Positions 1 through 7,966 of a stretch of DNA of 32,489 nt are shown one piece after another. Each line of letters starts with the position of its first letter. Position 1 is the first letter of the stretch. The translations under genes were made by a program, and so were the position numbers. The DNA lies in assembly GCA_024402025.1 (NCBI GenBank), contig JAKSJY010000010.1:1-32489 (forward strand), in the 5' to 3' direction. The stretch is from Bacteroidales bacterium (GTDB lineage: Bacteria > Bacteroidota > Bacteroidia > Bacteroidales > UBA932). Under the pieces are notes generated by a model. That model worked only from the letters and a program-made list of their open reading frames with translations, ran no database searches and had not been told where the DNA came from.

Positions 1-548
1 GAAGTTGCCATACTCACGGTTCTGGCTGTATCAGAGTAGTTGGTACGCAGATACTCTTCGAACTCTCGAAGTCTGGAAGATGTCAGCAATGAGATGTCAA
101 ACTCCTGCTGTCCCATAAATTCGCAAAGGAGGTTTATTGCGCGGATGTAATTCTTTGCAGCCTTTTGGGATGATGTTTTTTTCTTCTCAATAAACGATTT
201 GCTGTAGTCTACGAAATTAAGCCTGAAGCCTTTGTCACGGGAGATAATCTTCTTGAGGTATTCCATTATATCCTTTGCCGTGTAGTCCGGAAACAGGTCG
301 GGGTAGAAGTTTTCGGCGGCTTTCTCGTATTTGTTGACGTATTCGTTTACCGCCCATTTCAGAGTATTGTTCTTTATCGGAATGTTCTTTTTGTGCGAGC
401 TTAAAGACAAGTCCTTCGCATCGGCAAGTAATCCTGTGGAAAAATAGGTTGGTTTTTGGTTGTAGGTGACGCGAAGTTTGACAGGATATTTGCCATCCTT
501 GTTCTTAAATCTTTCGTAAATCACTGCGGAGAAAGTGACCTTTTTCAT
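1..548 (-). CDS. Tyrosine recombinase/integrase, N-terminal part (runs off the left edge)
   Basis: Reading leftward from the ATG at 548-546, an open frame of 182 codons continues past base 1 without a stop. The protein begins MKKVTFSAVIYERFKNKDG, followed by an arm-type DNA-binding beta region (PVKLRVTYNQKPTYFSTG), then an all-helical SAM-like core-binding region (SSQKAAKNYIRAINLLCEFM, SRLREFEEYLRTNYS). This layout is typical of Bacteroidetes mobile-element integrases, which are about 400 residues. The catalytic R-H-R-Y domain would lie outside the window, so activity cannot be judged. It has its own promoter at 578-609. It sits beside tRNA-Gln, a common integration neighbourhood, and the body of the element would lie to the left. 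The XerD at 14769 is a different, housekeeping recombinase. Confidence 0.85.
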   Translation of the reverse strand, partial: MKKVTFSAVIYERFKNKDGKYPVKLRVTYNQKPTYFSTGLLADAKDLSLSSHKKNIPIKNNTLKWAVNEYVNKYEKAAENFYPDLFPDYTAKDIMEYLKKIISRDKGFRLNFVDYSKSFIEKKKTSSQKAAKNYIRAINLLCEFMGQQEFDISLLTSSRLREFEEYLRTNYSDTARTVSMAT

Positions 549-577
549 AGACTAACTTTTAAACTAACTTCTTAGTC

Positions 578-609
578 CAAAAGTATAAATAAATATGAAA
601 AACTACAAA
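578..609 (-). promoter_or_regulatory. Bacteroides-type promoter for the integrase
   Basis: On the minus strand TTTG (606-609) is separated by exactly 20 bp from TACTTTTG (578-585), which fits the known Bacteroidetes consensus TTTG-(19-21)-TAnnTTTG. The ATG at 548 lies about 29 nt beyond the -7 element, giving a leader of roughly 25 nt. The leader contains two copies of AGTTAGT. Confidence 0.7.
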
Positions 610-633
610 TATGTTTCAGGCGCAAGGATAAAG

Positions 634-666
634 AAAAAATCCCTCACAGATACATCTGCAAGGGAT
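634..666 (-). terminator. Rho-independent terminator downstream of tRNA-Gln
   Basis: On the minus strand a 13-bp hairpin (arms within 639-666, loop of 2 nt, two G-U pairs) starts ATCCCTTGCAGAT and closes with ATCTGTGAGGGAT. It is followed immediately by a run of six T. It lies 9 nt past the tRNA CCA end and would end the tRNA transcript before the integrase promoter region. Confidence 0.8.
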
Positions 667-674
667 AATTCAAG

Positions 675-748
675 TGGTTGAGATATCGGGACTCGAACCC
701 AAACTGGCAGAACCAAAATCTGTAGTGCTACCATTACACCATACCTCA
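675..748 (-). tRNA. tRNA-Gln (TTG anticodon)
   Basis: A cloverleaf folds on the minus strand. The acceptor arms are TGAGGTA (748-742) and TATCTCA. The D arm is GTG/CAC with a GG in the loop. The anticodon loop is TTTTGGT with anticodon TTG, and the T arm contains TTCGAGT. The first pair is U-A, as is usual for tRNA-Gln. The discriminator base is A (678) and a CCA follows directly (677-675), so the 3' end may be encoded. The outermost anticodon-stem pair is an A-C mismatch. The gene has a promoter element at 759-766 and a strong terminator downstream. Confidence 0.9.
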
Positions 749-758
749 ATTCCGGATG

Positions 759-766
759 CAAAGGTA
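759..766 (-). promoter_or_regulatory. -7 element for tRNA-Gln
   Basis: TACCTTTG on the minus strand matches TAnnTTTG and ends 10 nt before the first tRNA base, leaving room for a leader of only a few nucleotides. No good -33 TTTG is seen at the expected distance. Confidence 0.5.
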
Positions 767-797
767 ATATAAATTTTTTTGTAACTTGCACGAATAT

Positions 798-1262
798 ATG
801 GATAAAGACACAATGTTCATGAGGGAGGCTCTCAAGGAGGCCGCTGCCGCCTCTTCCGAGGGGGAGGTCCCGATAGGTGCGGTGGTGGTGTGCGGTGATG
901 CCATCATCGGCCGCGGGCACAATATGACCGAGCGCCTGCACGATGCGACGGCGCATGCGGAGATGATAGCGATAACTTCGGCTACCGAGTCGCTGGGTGG
1001 AAAATACCTCCAGAAATGTACTTTGTACGTGACGGTGGAGCCGTGCCCGATGTGTGCGGCTGCACTTTGCTGGTCCCAGGTGGACAGGGTGGTGTATGGA
1101 GCACCTGACCCCAAGAGGGGCTATTCCCTGTTTTCGGCAGAGCCGGAGGCTCCGGGGCTTGTAAGACGGACGCTGATGCACCCCAGAACTGAGGTGGTGT
1201 CCGGCGTACTTGAGGAGGAGTGCGGGAAACTGATGGTGGATTTTTTCAAGACCAAGAGATGA
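798..1262 (+). CDS. tadA: tRNA-specific adenosine deaminase TadA
   Basis: This 154-residue protein has the zinc-dependent deaminase signature: HAE at residues 53-55 (zinc ligand His and proton-shuttling Glu) and PCPMC with zinc ligands C83 and C86. Length and motif spacing match TadA, which converts adenosine-34 to inosine in tRNA-Arg(ACG). Other members of the superfamily, such as guanine deaminase, share the motifs, but the PCPMC context favours TadA. I chose the ATG at 798 because the extra four residues to a TTG at 786 add nothing conserved. The stop overlaps the polA start as ATGA, so the two are probably co-transcribed. Confidence 0.9.
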   Translation: MDKDTMFMREALKEAAAASSEGEVPIGAVVVCGDAIIGRGHNMTERLHDATAHAEMIAITSATESLGGKYLQKCTLYVTVEPCPMCAAALCWSQVDRVVYGAPDPKRGYSLFSAEPEAPGLVRRTLMHPRTEVVSGVLEEECGKLMVDFFKTKR

Positions 1263-3847
1263 AAAGACTTTTTCTGATAGACGGACACGCGCTCATCTTC
1301 AAGATGTACTATGCGTTTCTGGGCAGGCCTATGGTAAACGGCAAGGGACAGGATACGTCTATCCTGTTCGGTTTTACCAAATACCTGCTGGAAATGATAG
1401 AGAGGGAGAAACCTACGCACATAGCCGTTTCTTTCGATCCTCCCGGAGGGACGTTCCGCAATGAGCTCTACCCGGAATACAAGGCCAACCGCGGTGAAAC
1501 TCCGCAGCTGGTGATTGATGCTCTGGAGCCGTTGACCAGTATAGTCGGGGCTCTCGGGATTCCGGTGATGATGATAAAGGGCTTCGAGGCGGACGATGTG
1601 ATAGGATCCGCCGCAAAACGCTTCGGGGCGGAGGGGATGGATGTATATATGGTCACCCCCGACAAGGATTATGGTCAGCTTGTAGGGCCTCACGTGTGGC
1701 AGTACAAGCCCGGGAAGGCCGGGTCGGATGCGGAGATTCTCGGTCCGTCGGAGGTGTGCGGAAAATATGGGATAGACAATACCGGGCAGGTTGTCGATAT
1801 GCTTGCGCTCTGCGGTGATTCGGCGGACAACGTTCCCGGAGTGCAGGGAGTAGGCCCCGTCGGCGCTTCGAAACTTCTTCGTGAGTACGGCAGCGTCGAG
1901 GGGATATATGAAAATCTGGACAAGCTTTCCCAGCGGCAGAGAGCTATGTTCGAAGCCGCTTCAGGTCATATTGCATTGAGCAAGAAACTCGTCACCATCA
2001 AAACTGACATACCTCTTGAAGTCACCGAAGATGACCTCCTCCTGAGTGAGACTCTCGGCCCTGAAATATCCGAGCTGCTGGATTTCTATGAGATGAAATC
2101 CTTGAGGAGATTCGTTGCGGACAAGGTGCAGTGCCCCTGCACGCATCAGGAGTTCCATTATGAGATTGCATCTCTGCGGGAAGTGGCCGCTTCCGCACAG
2201 ACCGAGAAAATCTGCGCCGTAATGCAGGATGGAAACGAGATGTACGTTGCCTCGCGGATCGGTGTGGCAAAGGGCAGCCCCTTGGAATTCAAGTCCCTGC
2301 TCGAAGACTCCGCAGTCGCGAAAACCGGTTTTGACGTAAAGTCCATAATACGCAAACTGCATTCTTGCGGCATCGGTCTCGAAGGAAAGGTCCTGGACCT
2401 TGAACTGATGCACTATCTTCTGAACCCGGAAAGAAGCCATTCTCTGGATGCCCTTGCGATGGAGTATCTGGGAGTCGATACGGTGGAAAGCCAGGCTGGA
2501 ATGTCCCAGGGAAGTCTTTTCGACGATGACGGTGAGGCGGAAAGCGAAGAGAACGGATTCCGGCGCTGCGCCGTCGCCCTTGCGCTGTCGTCGATTGTTT
2601 CGGACAGGTTGGGCGACGGAAAGGCAAGGGAACTGTACGATACGGTCGAAGAACCTCTTCTCCGCGTCCTTGCGCGGATGGAGACTGCGGGTGTGCTTGT
2701 CGACCTTTCCAAGCTGAGGGATTTCGCTGCGGGGCTTAGGAAAAGGATGGCGGAAAGCGAGGAGAAGGTCCGCGGGTTTGCCGGCAATCCTTCACTGAAC
2801 GTATCCTCTCCCAAGCAGATAGGAGAACTGATTTTCGAACAGCTCAAACTCGACCCCAAGGCAAAAAAGCCGTTGAAAGGCAGCTGGCCCACCGATGAGG
2901 AGACTCTGCGCGAAATACAGCATCCCGTAGTAGATGCGGTTCTGGACTACAGGGCTGCAAGAAAGCTGCTGTCCACATATATCGACCCTTTCCCTGAATT
3001 CGTAAGCCGGATCGACGGGAGGGTCCACACCACATTCAATCAGGCTCTTACCAGCACGGGACGTCTTTCCAGTTCGTCTCCCAACCTGCAGAACATTCCG
3101 GTTCGGACGGATGACGGCAGGGAAATCAGGAAGGCGTTCACCGCTCCCGAGGGAAGCGTGATAATGAGCGCGGACTATTCGCAGATAGAGTTGAGGCTGA
3201 TGGCGCATTTCTGCGGGGACGAGCATATGCGGCGCGCCTTCCTTGCCGGCGAAGACGTGCACAGCTCGATGGCGGCGAAGATATTCCATAAGCCGCTTTC
3301 CGAGGTCACCGCTGCCGACAGGAGGGTGGCGAAAACGGCCAACTTCGGAATAATGTACGGCATCTCGGCATATGGCCTTTCGCAGAGGCTGCAGTGCTCC
3401 AGGACGGAAGCTTCCAGGATCATCGACGACTACTTCGAGTCATTTCCGAGCATACGCGAATATATCGACGGCACGCTTGAGTTTGCGCGCAGCAACGGTT
3501 ATGTGCAGACTCTTTTCGGGAGAAGACGCTACGTTACGGATGTGAACTCGCATAACGCGAACGTGCGGGCCGTGGCCGAGAGGAACGCCATCAACGCCCC
3601 GATCCAGGGCTCGGCTGCGGACATAATAAAACTGGCTATGATAGGTGTGGATGCCGCTATCCGCAAGGCCGGTTTGAAATCGAAGCTTGTGCTTCAGATC
3701 CACGATGAACTTGTCCTCGAAGTGCCGGAAGGCGAGATAGGACAAATCAGGGACATACTTGTAAATGAAATGGAACATGTGGTGGAGTTGAGTGTTCCGA
3801 TGACGGTAGAATGCAATTATGGGAAAGACTGGCTTGAAGCCCACTGA
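1259..3847 (+). CDS. polA: DNA polymerase I
   Basis: This 862-residue protein has an N-terminal 5'-3' (FEN-type) nuclease domain (about 1-290, with FEADDVIG, TPDKDYGQL and the H3TH motif DNVPGVQGVGPVGASKLL). A divergent 3'-5' exonuclease-like domain follows (about 305-480). The polymerase domain (about 490-862) has motif A DYSQIELRL (D639), motif B KTANFGIMYGISAYGL and motif C HDE (H815-E817). The middle domain lacks the DxE of exo motif I and the YxxxD of motif III, so proofreading is probably lost, as in Taq polymerase. The polymerase fills gaps and removes RNA primers in repair and Okazaki maturation. The start overlaps the tadA stop by 4 nt, and the 3' end overlaps the ECF sigma gene by 29 nt. 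Confidence 0.97.
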   Translation: MKRLFLIDGHALIFKMYYAFLGRPMVNGKGQDTSILFGFTKYLLEMIEREKPTHIAVSFDPPGGTFRNELYPEYKANRGETPQLVIDALEPLTSIVGALGIPVMMIKGFEADDVIGSAAKRFGAEGMDVYMVTPDKDYGQLVGPHVWQYKPGKAGSDAEILGPSEVCGKYGIDNTGQVVDMLALCGDSADNVPGVQGVGPVGASKLLREYGSVEGIYENLDKLSQRQRAMFEAASGHIALSKKLVTIKTDIPLEVTEDDLLLSETLGPEISELLDFYEMKSLRRFVADKVQCPCTHQEFHYEIASLREVAASAQTEKICAVMQDGNEMYVASRIGVAKGSPLEFKSLLEDSAVAKTGFDVKSIIRKLHSCGIGLEGKVLDLELMHYLLNPERSHSLDALAMEYLGVDTVESQAGMSQGSLFDDDGEAESEENGFRRCAVALALSSIVSDRLGDGKARELYDTVEEPLLRVLARMETAGVLVDLSKLRDFAAGLRKRMAESEEKVRGFAGNPSLNVSSPKQIGELIFEQLKLDPKAKKPLKGSWPTDEETLREIQHPVVDAVLDYRAARKLLSTYIDPFPEFVSRIDGRVHTTFNQALTSTGRLSSSSPNLQNIPVRTDDGREIRKAFTAPEGSVIMSADYSQIELRLMAHFCGDEHMRRAFLAGEDVHSSMAAKIFHKPLSEVTAADRRVAKTANFGIMYGISAYGLSQRLQCSRTEASRIIDDYFESFPSIREYIDGTLEFARSNGYVQTLFGRRRYVTDVNSHNANVRAVAERNAINAPIQGSAADIIKLAMIGVDAAIRKAGLKSKLVLQIHDELVLEVPEGEIGQIRDILVNEMEHVVELSVPMTVECNYGKDWLEAH

Positions 3848-4397
3848 TGAACTGATACGCCTCGCCATCATCGGAGATGCGACGGCGTTCACCGCCCTGT
3901 GGGATACTCATATCGAAGGGCTCAAGGCGTATCTGCGTTCCTCGATGAAGATACGCGACGATTTCTTCGTGGATGACATCTGTTCGAAAAGCTTCGAGAA
4001 GGCATTCAGGCAGATAAGCGCGTACAATCCGGCGTTGAGCAAGTTTTCCACCTGGCTCAAGACCATCGCGCACAACACGGCTCTCGACACGCTTGCCGCA
4101 GAGAAACGCATAGGCGTGCGGACGGTGTCCCTCGACCTGTCCTCGCAGCCGTCGCAGGATGAGGTGGACGACGTGGCATCCCCGCTGGAGACGATAATAA
4201 ACTCAGAGGACGAGTCGAATACGAAACGTTCGATAGAGGCTCTTCCTGACCTTTACAGGGAGATAGCGAAGATGCGTTTTCTGGAAGACAAACCTTACAA
4301 GGTGATATCGGAGAATCTGGGCATCGAATTGAATACAGTGCGCACGAGGATACGTCGCGCACGGGAAATGATGGAGAAATTTCAAGATGAACTTTAA
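3819..4397 (+). CDS. ECF-family RNA polymerase sigma factor
   Basis: This 192-residue protein has sigma-70 region 2 at about 12-90 (AFTALWDTHIEGLKAYL, SKSFEKAFRQISAYNP, FSTWLKTIAHNTALDTL). A Ser/Asp-rich linker follows, then region 4 at about 130-190 (LPDLYREIAKMRFLEDKPYK, then the helix-turn-helix around ISENLGIELNTVRTRIRRAR). That is the two-domain ECF layout. It starts inside the polA end (29-nt overlap) and overlaps rsmG by 11 nt, so it is translated as part of a housekeeping operon. No anti-sigma or membrane gene lies beside it, so its signal is unknown. The ATG at 3819 gives a full region 2. Confidence 0.9.
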   Translation: MGKTGLKPTDELIRLAIIGDATAFTALWDTHIEGLKAYLRSSMKIRDDFFVDDICSKSFEKAFRQISAYNPALSKFSTWLKTIAHNTALDTLAAEKRIGVRTVSLDLSSQPSQDEVDDVASPLETIINSEDESNTKRSIEALPDLYREIAKMRFLEDKPYKVISENLGIELNTVRTRIRRAREMMEKFQDEL

Positions 4398-4983
4398 CCC
4401 TTCGGATTACGACAAGGCCGTCTCCCTCTACAGGGAGTGGAACGAAAAGATAAACGTGGTGTCAAGAAAGGACATCGACAACCTGTGGGAGCATCATATC
4501 CTGCATTCCCTGGCGCTCGTCCATTATCTCCGGGATGTGGCGGGATGCGTCGAACCTCTTTCTATTCTGGATGTAGGCACGGGAGGAGGCTTCCCCGGAA
4601 TACCTATGGCGATGGCTCTCCCTTCGTGTGAATTCACTCTTTGCGATTCGATAGGGAAGAAGATACTTGTAGCGCAGAATGTCGCTGCGGGACTGGGCCT
4701 GACAAATGTCAGGTGTCTGAACTGCAGGGCGGAATCCGTGGAGGGAAAATTCGACTACGTGGTTTCAAGAGCCGTAACTTCCCTGGACAATTTCTACCCT
4801 TGGGTAAAAGGGAAGTACAAGAGGGGAATATTGCTGCTGAAGGGAGGCGACGTGCAGGAGGAAATTGCGCAAATGCGGAAGAAATTCAAGGTGGACATCT
4901 CGAAGTTCAGGGTATGGCCCCTCGGCGAGTGGACGGACGATGATTATTTTGCTGAAAAATTTGTTATTGAAATCAAAATTTGA
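4387..4983 (+). CDS. rsmG: 16S rRNA (guanine-527-N7) methyltransferase RsmG
   Basis: This 198-residue Rossmann-fold methyltransferase has the SAM-binding loop LDVGTGGGFPGIPMA and the RsmG N-terminal signature (YREWNEKINVVSRKDIDNLW, HHILHSLALV). It also has FDYVVSRAVTSLDNFYPW near the active site. RsmG methylates N7 of G527 in the 530 loop of 16S rRNA, and loss gives low-level streptomycin resistance in other bacteria. The start overlaps the sigma gene by 11 nt. The rpmH promoter lies over its last codons. Confidence 0.95.
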   Translation: MNFNPSDYDKAVSLYREWNEKINVVSRKDIDNLWEHHILHSLALVHYLRDVAGCVEPLSILDVGTGGGFPGIPMAMALPSCEFTLCDSIGKKILVAQNVAAGLGLTNVRCLNCRAESVEGKFDYVVSRAVTSLDNFYPWVKGKYKRGILLLKGGDVQEEIAQMRKKFKVDISKFRVWPLGEWTDDDYFAEKFVIEIKI

Positions 4984-4991
4984 TATCTTTG
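4960..4991 (+). promoter_or_regulatory. Bacteroides-type promoter for rpmH
   Basis: TTTG (4960-4963), 20 bp, then TATCTTTG (4984-4991) is a full consensus match. The promoter overlaps the 3' end of rsmG and gives a leader of about 30 nt before the ATG at 5026. Confidence 0.8.
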
Positions 4992-5025
4992 CCCTCCCAA
5001 ATCTGGAAATTAAAATATAAAAGAT

Positions 5026-5178
5026 ATGAAAAGGACATTCCAACCCTCTCAGCGCAAAAGAGTCAACAAGCACGGATTCCGTGAGCGTATGTCAACTCCC
5101 AACGGACGTCGCGTACTTGCTGCACGTCGCGCACATGGTCGCAAGAAACTGACCGTTTCTTCAGAGGACCGCTGGTAG
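5026..5178 (+). CDS. rpmH: 50S ribosomal protein L34
   Basis: A 50-codon frame encodes [20 protein letters not shown] and continues with a very basic tail containing [20 protein letters not shown], the L34 signature. Length is normal for L34 (44-52 residues). It has its own consensus promoter upstream and a strong terminator 20 nt downstream, so it is an independent, probably highly expressed unit. Confidence 0.96.
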   Translation: MKRTFQPSQRKRVNKHGFRERMSTPNGRRVLAARRAHGRKKLTVSSEDRW

Positions 5179-5197
5179 TATCTTCCTACCGACGAAA

Positions 5198-5226
5198 AAT
5201 CCGACTCGCAGGAGCCGGATTTTTTT
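5198..5226 (+). terminator. Bidirectional rho-independent terminator between rpmH and lolC/E
   Basis: Arms AATCCGACTC (5198-5207) and GAGCCGGATT (5212-5221) pair with one mismatch around a 4-nt loop. A run of seven T (5220-5226) serves rpmH. On the minus strand the same hairpin is followed by five T, and it lies 2 bp beyond the stop codon of the permease, so it can end both convergent transcripts. Confidence 0.85.
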
Positions 5227-5227
5227 G

Positions 5228-6265
5228 TTATCGCCCCGACCTTGCGCTCAGAGCCGATATCAGGCTTCCGGCGGCCAGCGTGCCGATGGCGCAGAATATC
5301 ACGTCCTTCATCTCCATCACCACCGGGTAGGGCCCCTGCCCCGGGATCCGGACGGCACCCGTTTCCCTCTGCAGGTAAGAGAGCAGCAGCCCCAGACAGA
5401 GTCCGATTGCGAGCCCGGTAAGGGATATCAGCATTCCTTCGAGGGTGAATATGCGTCTGATGTCGCTGTCCGTTGCGCCCATCGCCTTGAGGGATGAGGC
5501 GTCGTCCGCCTTTTCGATGCGCATCATCTGCGTGCAGGTGAGAATGTTGAAGGAGACGATGATGATCACGCAGATGAGAATCAGAAAAATTGCCGTCTTC
5601 TCGTATCTTATCATCTTGAAAAGGCTGTCGTGCTGGGCTATGCTGTCCATACATCTGAACCCTTCCATCCGGATTTCGCCCTCCAGTCCCAGTGCGGATA
5701 CTTTCGACTCTATGCCTGTCAGTCTTCTCATATCTTCCATCGGAAGGATGATGGTCGGATAGGACGAGTCGGACTCATCCGGGAAAACGGATTCCGCGTG
5801 GAGGGAAATGCCATTCATCGAACCCGTTGGATTCAGAATGGACAGGCTTGCCTCCCGGCTCGGGTACATCAGGTGCAGCGGTTGCGAGAACTGGGTCCTG
5901 TAGCCAAGGTTGTAGGCAAGGCTTTCGCTTACGCTCACTCCGCAGGCTCCGTCCATCCCTTTGGCAACGGCTATGGTCTGCCGTTCTCCGAAATTCACGA
6001 ATACCTTGTCCTCAAGGATGCAGTGACCTTCTACGGGAGGCTCGAAGAATTTCCCGTTCTCACTTACCAGAAGGTAGGGGAAATCGGTGGATCCGACGTT
6101 GCTGCGGATCATCGCGTCGAATCCGTTGTAAATGGACAGAATCAGTATGAGGGCTGCTGACCCCACTGCAATGCCTCCTACGCTGATTGCGGATATCCAG
6201 TTTACGATGTTGTTGGATTTCTTTGCAAACAGGTAGCGTGAGGCTATAAGCAGCGGAAACTTCAC
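5228..6265 (-). CDS. LolC/LolE-family ABC transporter permease (FtsX-like)
   Basis: This 345-residue protein starts FPLLIASRYLFAKKSNNIVN, the typical LolC/E beginning. It has a first membrane helix at about 21-45 (ISAISVGGIAVGSAALILIL), a periplasmic domain (about 50-230), and three C-terminal helices in an FtsX domain (IFLILICVIIIVSFNIL, GMLISLTGLAIGLCLGLLL, DVIFCAIGTLAAGSLISAL) with the coupling motif LKAMGATDSDIRRIF. Relatives of about 400 residues release lipoproteins from the inner membrane with the ATPase LolD. This copy is short, mainly in the periplasmic domain. It overlaps rbfA by 4 nt (ATGA), so it is the last gene of tyrS-rbfA-lol. No ATPase gene is nearby. Confidence 0.88.
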   Translation of the reverse strand: MKFPLLIASRYLFAKKSNNIVNWISAISVGGIAVGSAALILILSIYNGFDAMIRSNVGSTDFPYLLVSENGKFFEPPVEGHCILEDKVFVNFGERQTIAVAKGMDGACGVSVSESLAYNLGYRTQFSQPLHLMYPSREASLSILNPTGSMNGISLHAESVFPDESDSSYPTIILPMEDMRRLTGIESKVSALGLEGEIRMEGFRCMDSIAQHDSLFKMIRYEKTAIFLILICVIIIVSFNILTCTQMMRIEKADDASSLKAMGATDSDIRRIFTLEGMLISLTGLAIGLCLGLLLSYLQRETGAVRIPGQGPYPVVMEMKDVIFCAIGTLAAGSLISALSARSGR

Positions 6266-6606
6266 TTTTTGAGGAGCTCTTCTATATGTTCTGCGTAGTC
6301 CAGAGAAGTGTCAAGATAGAAATTGAGTTCCGGGACTATCCTGAGCTGCTTTGCGACAGCCCTTCCGAGTTCCCCGCGAATCGCCCTGGAGTTATCCTCG
6401 AGAATCTTCATCGCCGATTCCTGTTTGTCGGACGGGAATATGCTGACATAGACTTTCGCTATCGAAAGGTCCGGGCTGATGCGTACTTCGCTGACGGTGA
6501 CCATCGCTCCTCCGAACAGGGCCATCCCCTTGCTGCGGATTATTTCCGCAATGTCTCTCTGGAGCTCGCGGCCGATTTTCTGCTGTCGTGTTGATTCTCC
6601 TTCCAT
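6262..6606 (-). CDS. rbfA: Ribosome-binding factor A
   Basis: This 114-residue KH-type protein has RbfA landmarks: RQQKIGRELQRDIAEII, VTVSEVRISPDLSIAKVYVS, and the C-terminal PELNFYLDTSLDYAEHIEEL. RbfA binds the 30S subunit and helps mature the 5' end of 16S rRNA. It begins directly after the tyrS stop with no gap and overlaps the permease gene by 4 nt. Confidence 0.96.
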   Translation of the reverse strand: MEGESTRQQKIGRELQRDIAEIIRSKGMALFGGAMVTVSEVRISPDLSIAKVYVSIFPSDKQESAMKILEDNSRAIRGELGRAVAKQLRIVPELNFYLDTSLDYAEHIEELLKK

Positions 6607-7896
6607 TTACTTGATGTTGATAATATAATAATCCTTCTTGCCTTTCTGGACGAGGATGTACTTGCCGTCGATGATGTCCTTTTCGCTTACCTCGTAGTTG
6701 ATGTCGGTGACCTTCTCCTTGTTGATGGAGAATCCGTTGCCCTGGATCATCTTGCGGGCTTCGCCCTTGGAGGGGAATACGGTGGTCTGCACGGCCAGGA
6801 AGTCCAGTACTCCGACGGGAAGCCCTGATTTGGGAACGTCAAAGGTTGGTACGCCGTCGAATACGGCGAGGAATGTCTTCTCGTCCAGGCTTCGCAGATC
6901 ATCTGCAGTTGCCTTGCCGAAAAGCATTGCAGAGGCTTTGACAGCATTCTCATACTCCTTCTCTCCGTGGACCATTGTGGTGACTTCCTTAGCGAGAAGT
7001 TTCTGGAGTCCGCGCATTTCAGGACAGGTCTTGTGGTCTGCGATGGCTTTCTCTATGGTCTCCCTGTCGAGCATCGTGAAAATCTTGATGTATTTCTCGG
7101 CGTCTTCGTCGCTGACGTTCAGCCAGAACTGATAGAACTGGTAGGGGCTGGTACGCTCCGGGTCGAGCCAGATGGTTCCTTTCTCGGTCTTTCCGAATTT
7201 TCCTCCGTCGGATTTGGTAATCAGGGGGCAGGTGAGCGCATACGCTTCCTTTCCGAGGACGCGGCGGATGAGCTCCGTCCCGGTAGTGATGTTGCCCCAC
7301 TGGTCTGCGCCTCCCAACTGGAGAGTGACGCCCTTGTGCTCGTAGAGGTACAGGAAATCATAGCCCTGGAGCAGCTGGTAAGTGAATTCGGTGAATGACA
7401 TTCCCTCCGAGCTGTCACGGCTGAGACGTTTTTTTACGGAATCCTTGCCCATCATATAGTTGACGGTGATGAGCTTTCCGATATCCCGGGTGAAGTTGAT
7501 GAAAGTGTAATCCTTCATCCAGTCGTAGTTGTTCACCAGCTCTGCCTTGTTGGCGGCGTCGGAACTGAAGTCAAGGAAGCGTCCGAGCTGCTGCTTGATG
7601 CAGGAGACGTTGTGCTCCAGCGTCTTTTCGTCAAGCAGGTTGCGCTCCGCGGATTTCATCGAAGGGTCTCCGATCATTCCGGTAGCGCCTCCTACCAGTG
7701 CGTAGGGCTTGTTCCCGCAGGCCTGGAAATGCTTGAGTATCATTATGCTCACGAGATGTCCGATGTGCAGGCTGTCTCCGGTAGGGTCAATTCCGACGTA
7801 GGCGCTCGTAGGACCTTTTTTCAACTCCTCTTCGGCTCCGGGGGTGATGTCGTGAATCATCCCGCGCCATCTAAGTTCTTCAAAAAAATTCTTCAT
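6607..7896 (-). CDS. tyrS: Tyrosyl-tRNA synthetase
   Basis: This 429-residue class I synthetase has HIGH at residues 44-47, KFGKT at 233-237 (the TyrRS form of KMSKS), the tyrosine-binding ADQWGNI region, and a C-terminal S4 RNA-binding domain ([12 protein letters not shown] to about 420). I chose the ATG at 7896 because the frame upstream (to 8085) is antisense to the next gene and is not conserved-looking. The start lies about 30 nt beyond a TATTTTTG promoter element (7927-7934). It leads the tyrS-rbfA-lol operon. Confidence 0.97.
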   Translation of the reverse strand: MKNFFEELRWRGMIHDITPGAEEELKKGPTSAYVGIDPTGDSLHIGHLVSIMILKHFQACGNKPYALVGGATGMIGDPSMKSAERNLLDEKTLEHNVSCIKQQLGRFLDFSSDAANKAELVNNYDWMKDYTFINFTRDIGKLITVNYMMGKDSVKKRLSRDSSEGMSFTEFTYQLLQGYDFLYLYEHKGVTLQLGGADQWGNITTGTELIRRVLGKEAYALTCPLITKSDGGKFGKTEKGTIWLDPERTSPYQFYQFWLNVSDEDAEKYIKIFTMLDRETIEKAIADHKTCPEMRGLQKLLAKEVTTMVHGEKEYENAVKASAMLFGKATADDLRSLDEKTFLAVFDGVPTFDVPKSGLPVGVLDFLAVQTTVFPSKGEARKMIQGNGFSINKEKVTDINYEVSEKDIIDGKYILVQKGKKDYYIINIK

Positions 7897-7926
7897 TTTT
7901 ATATGATGTGCAATTCTTTCTTTTCG

Positions 7927-7943
7927 CAAAAATACTAAATTTG
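7927..7943. promoter_or_regulatory. Back-to-back promoter: tyrS (-) and small secreted protein (+)
   Basis: The minus strand carries TATTTTTG (7927-7934) for tyrS, with a TTTC 19 bp further upstream (7954-7957) in place of TTTG. The plus strand carries TAAATTTG (7936-7943) for the gene at 7967. The two -7 elements are separated by one base and form a near-palindrome. Confidence 0.7.
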
Positions 7944-7966
7944 CAATTATTAAGAAAGACTTGAAT

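Noticed and set aside
549..675. Attachment site repeat beside the integrase
   Set aside because: Only the short AGTTAGT repeat is visible; the partner site would lie outside the window, so no att site can be called.
786..797. Earlier TTG start for tadA
   Set aside because: It adds four non-conserved residues and lies in the presumed promoter region; the ATG at 798 fits the family.
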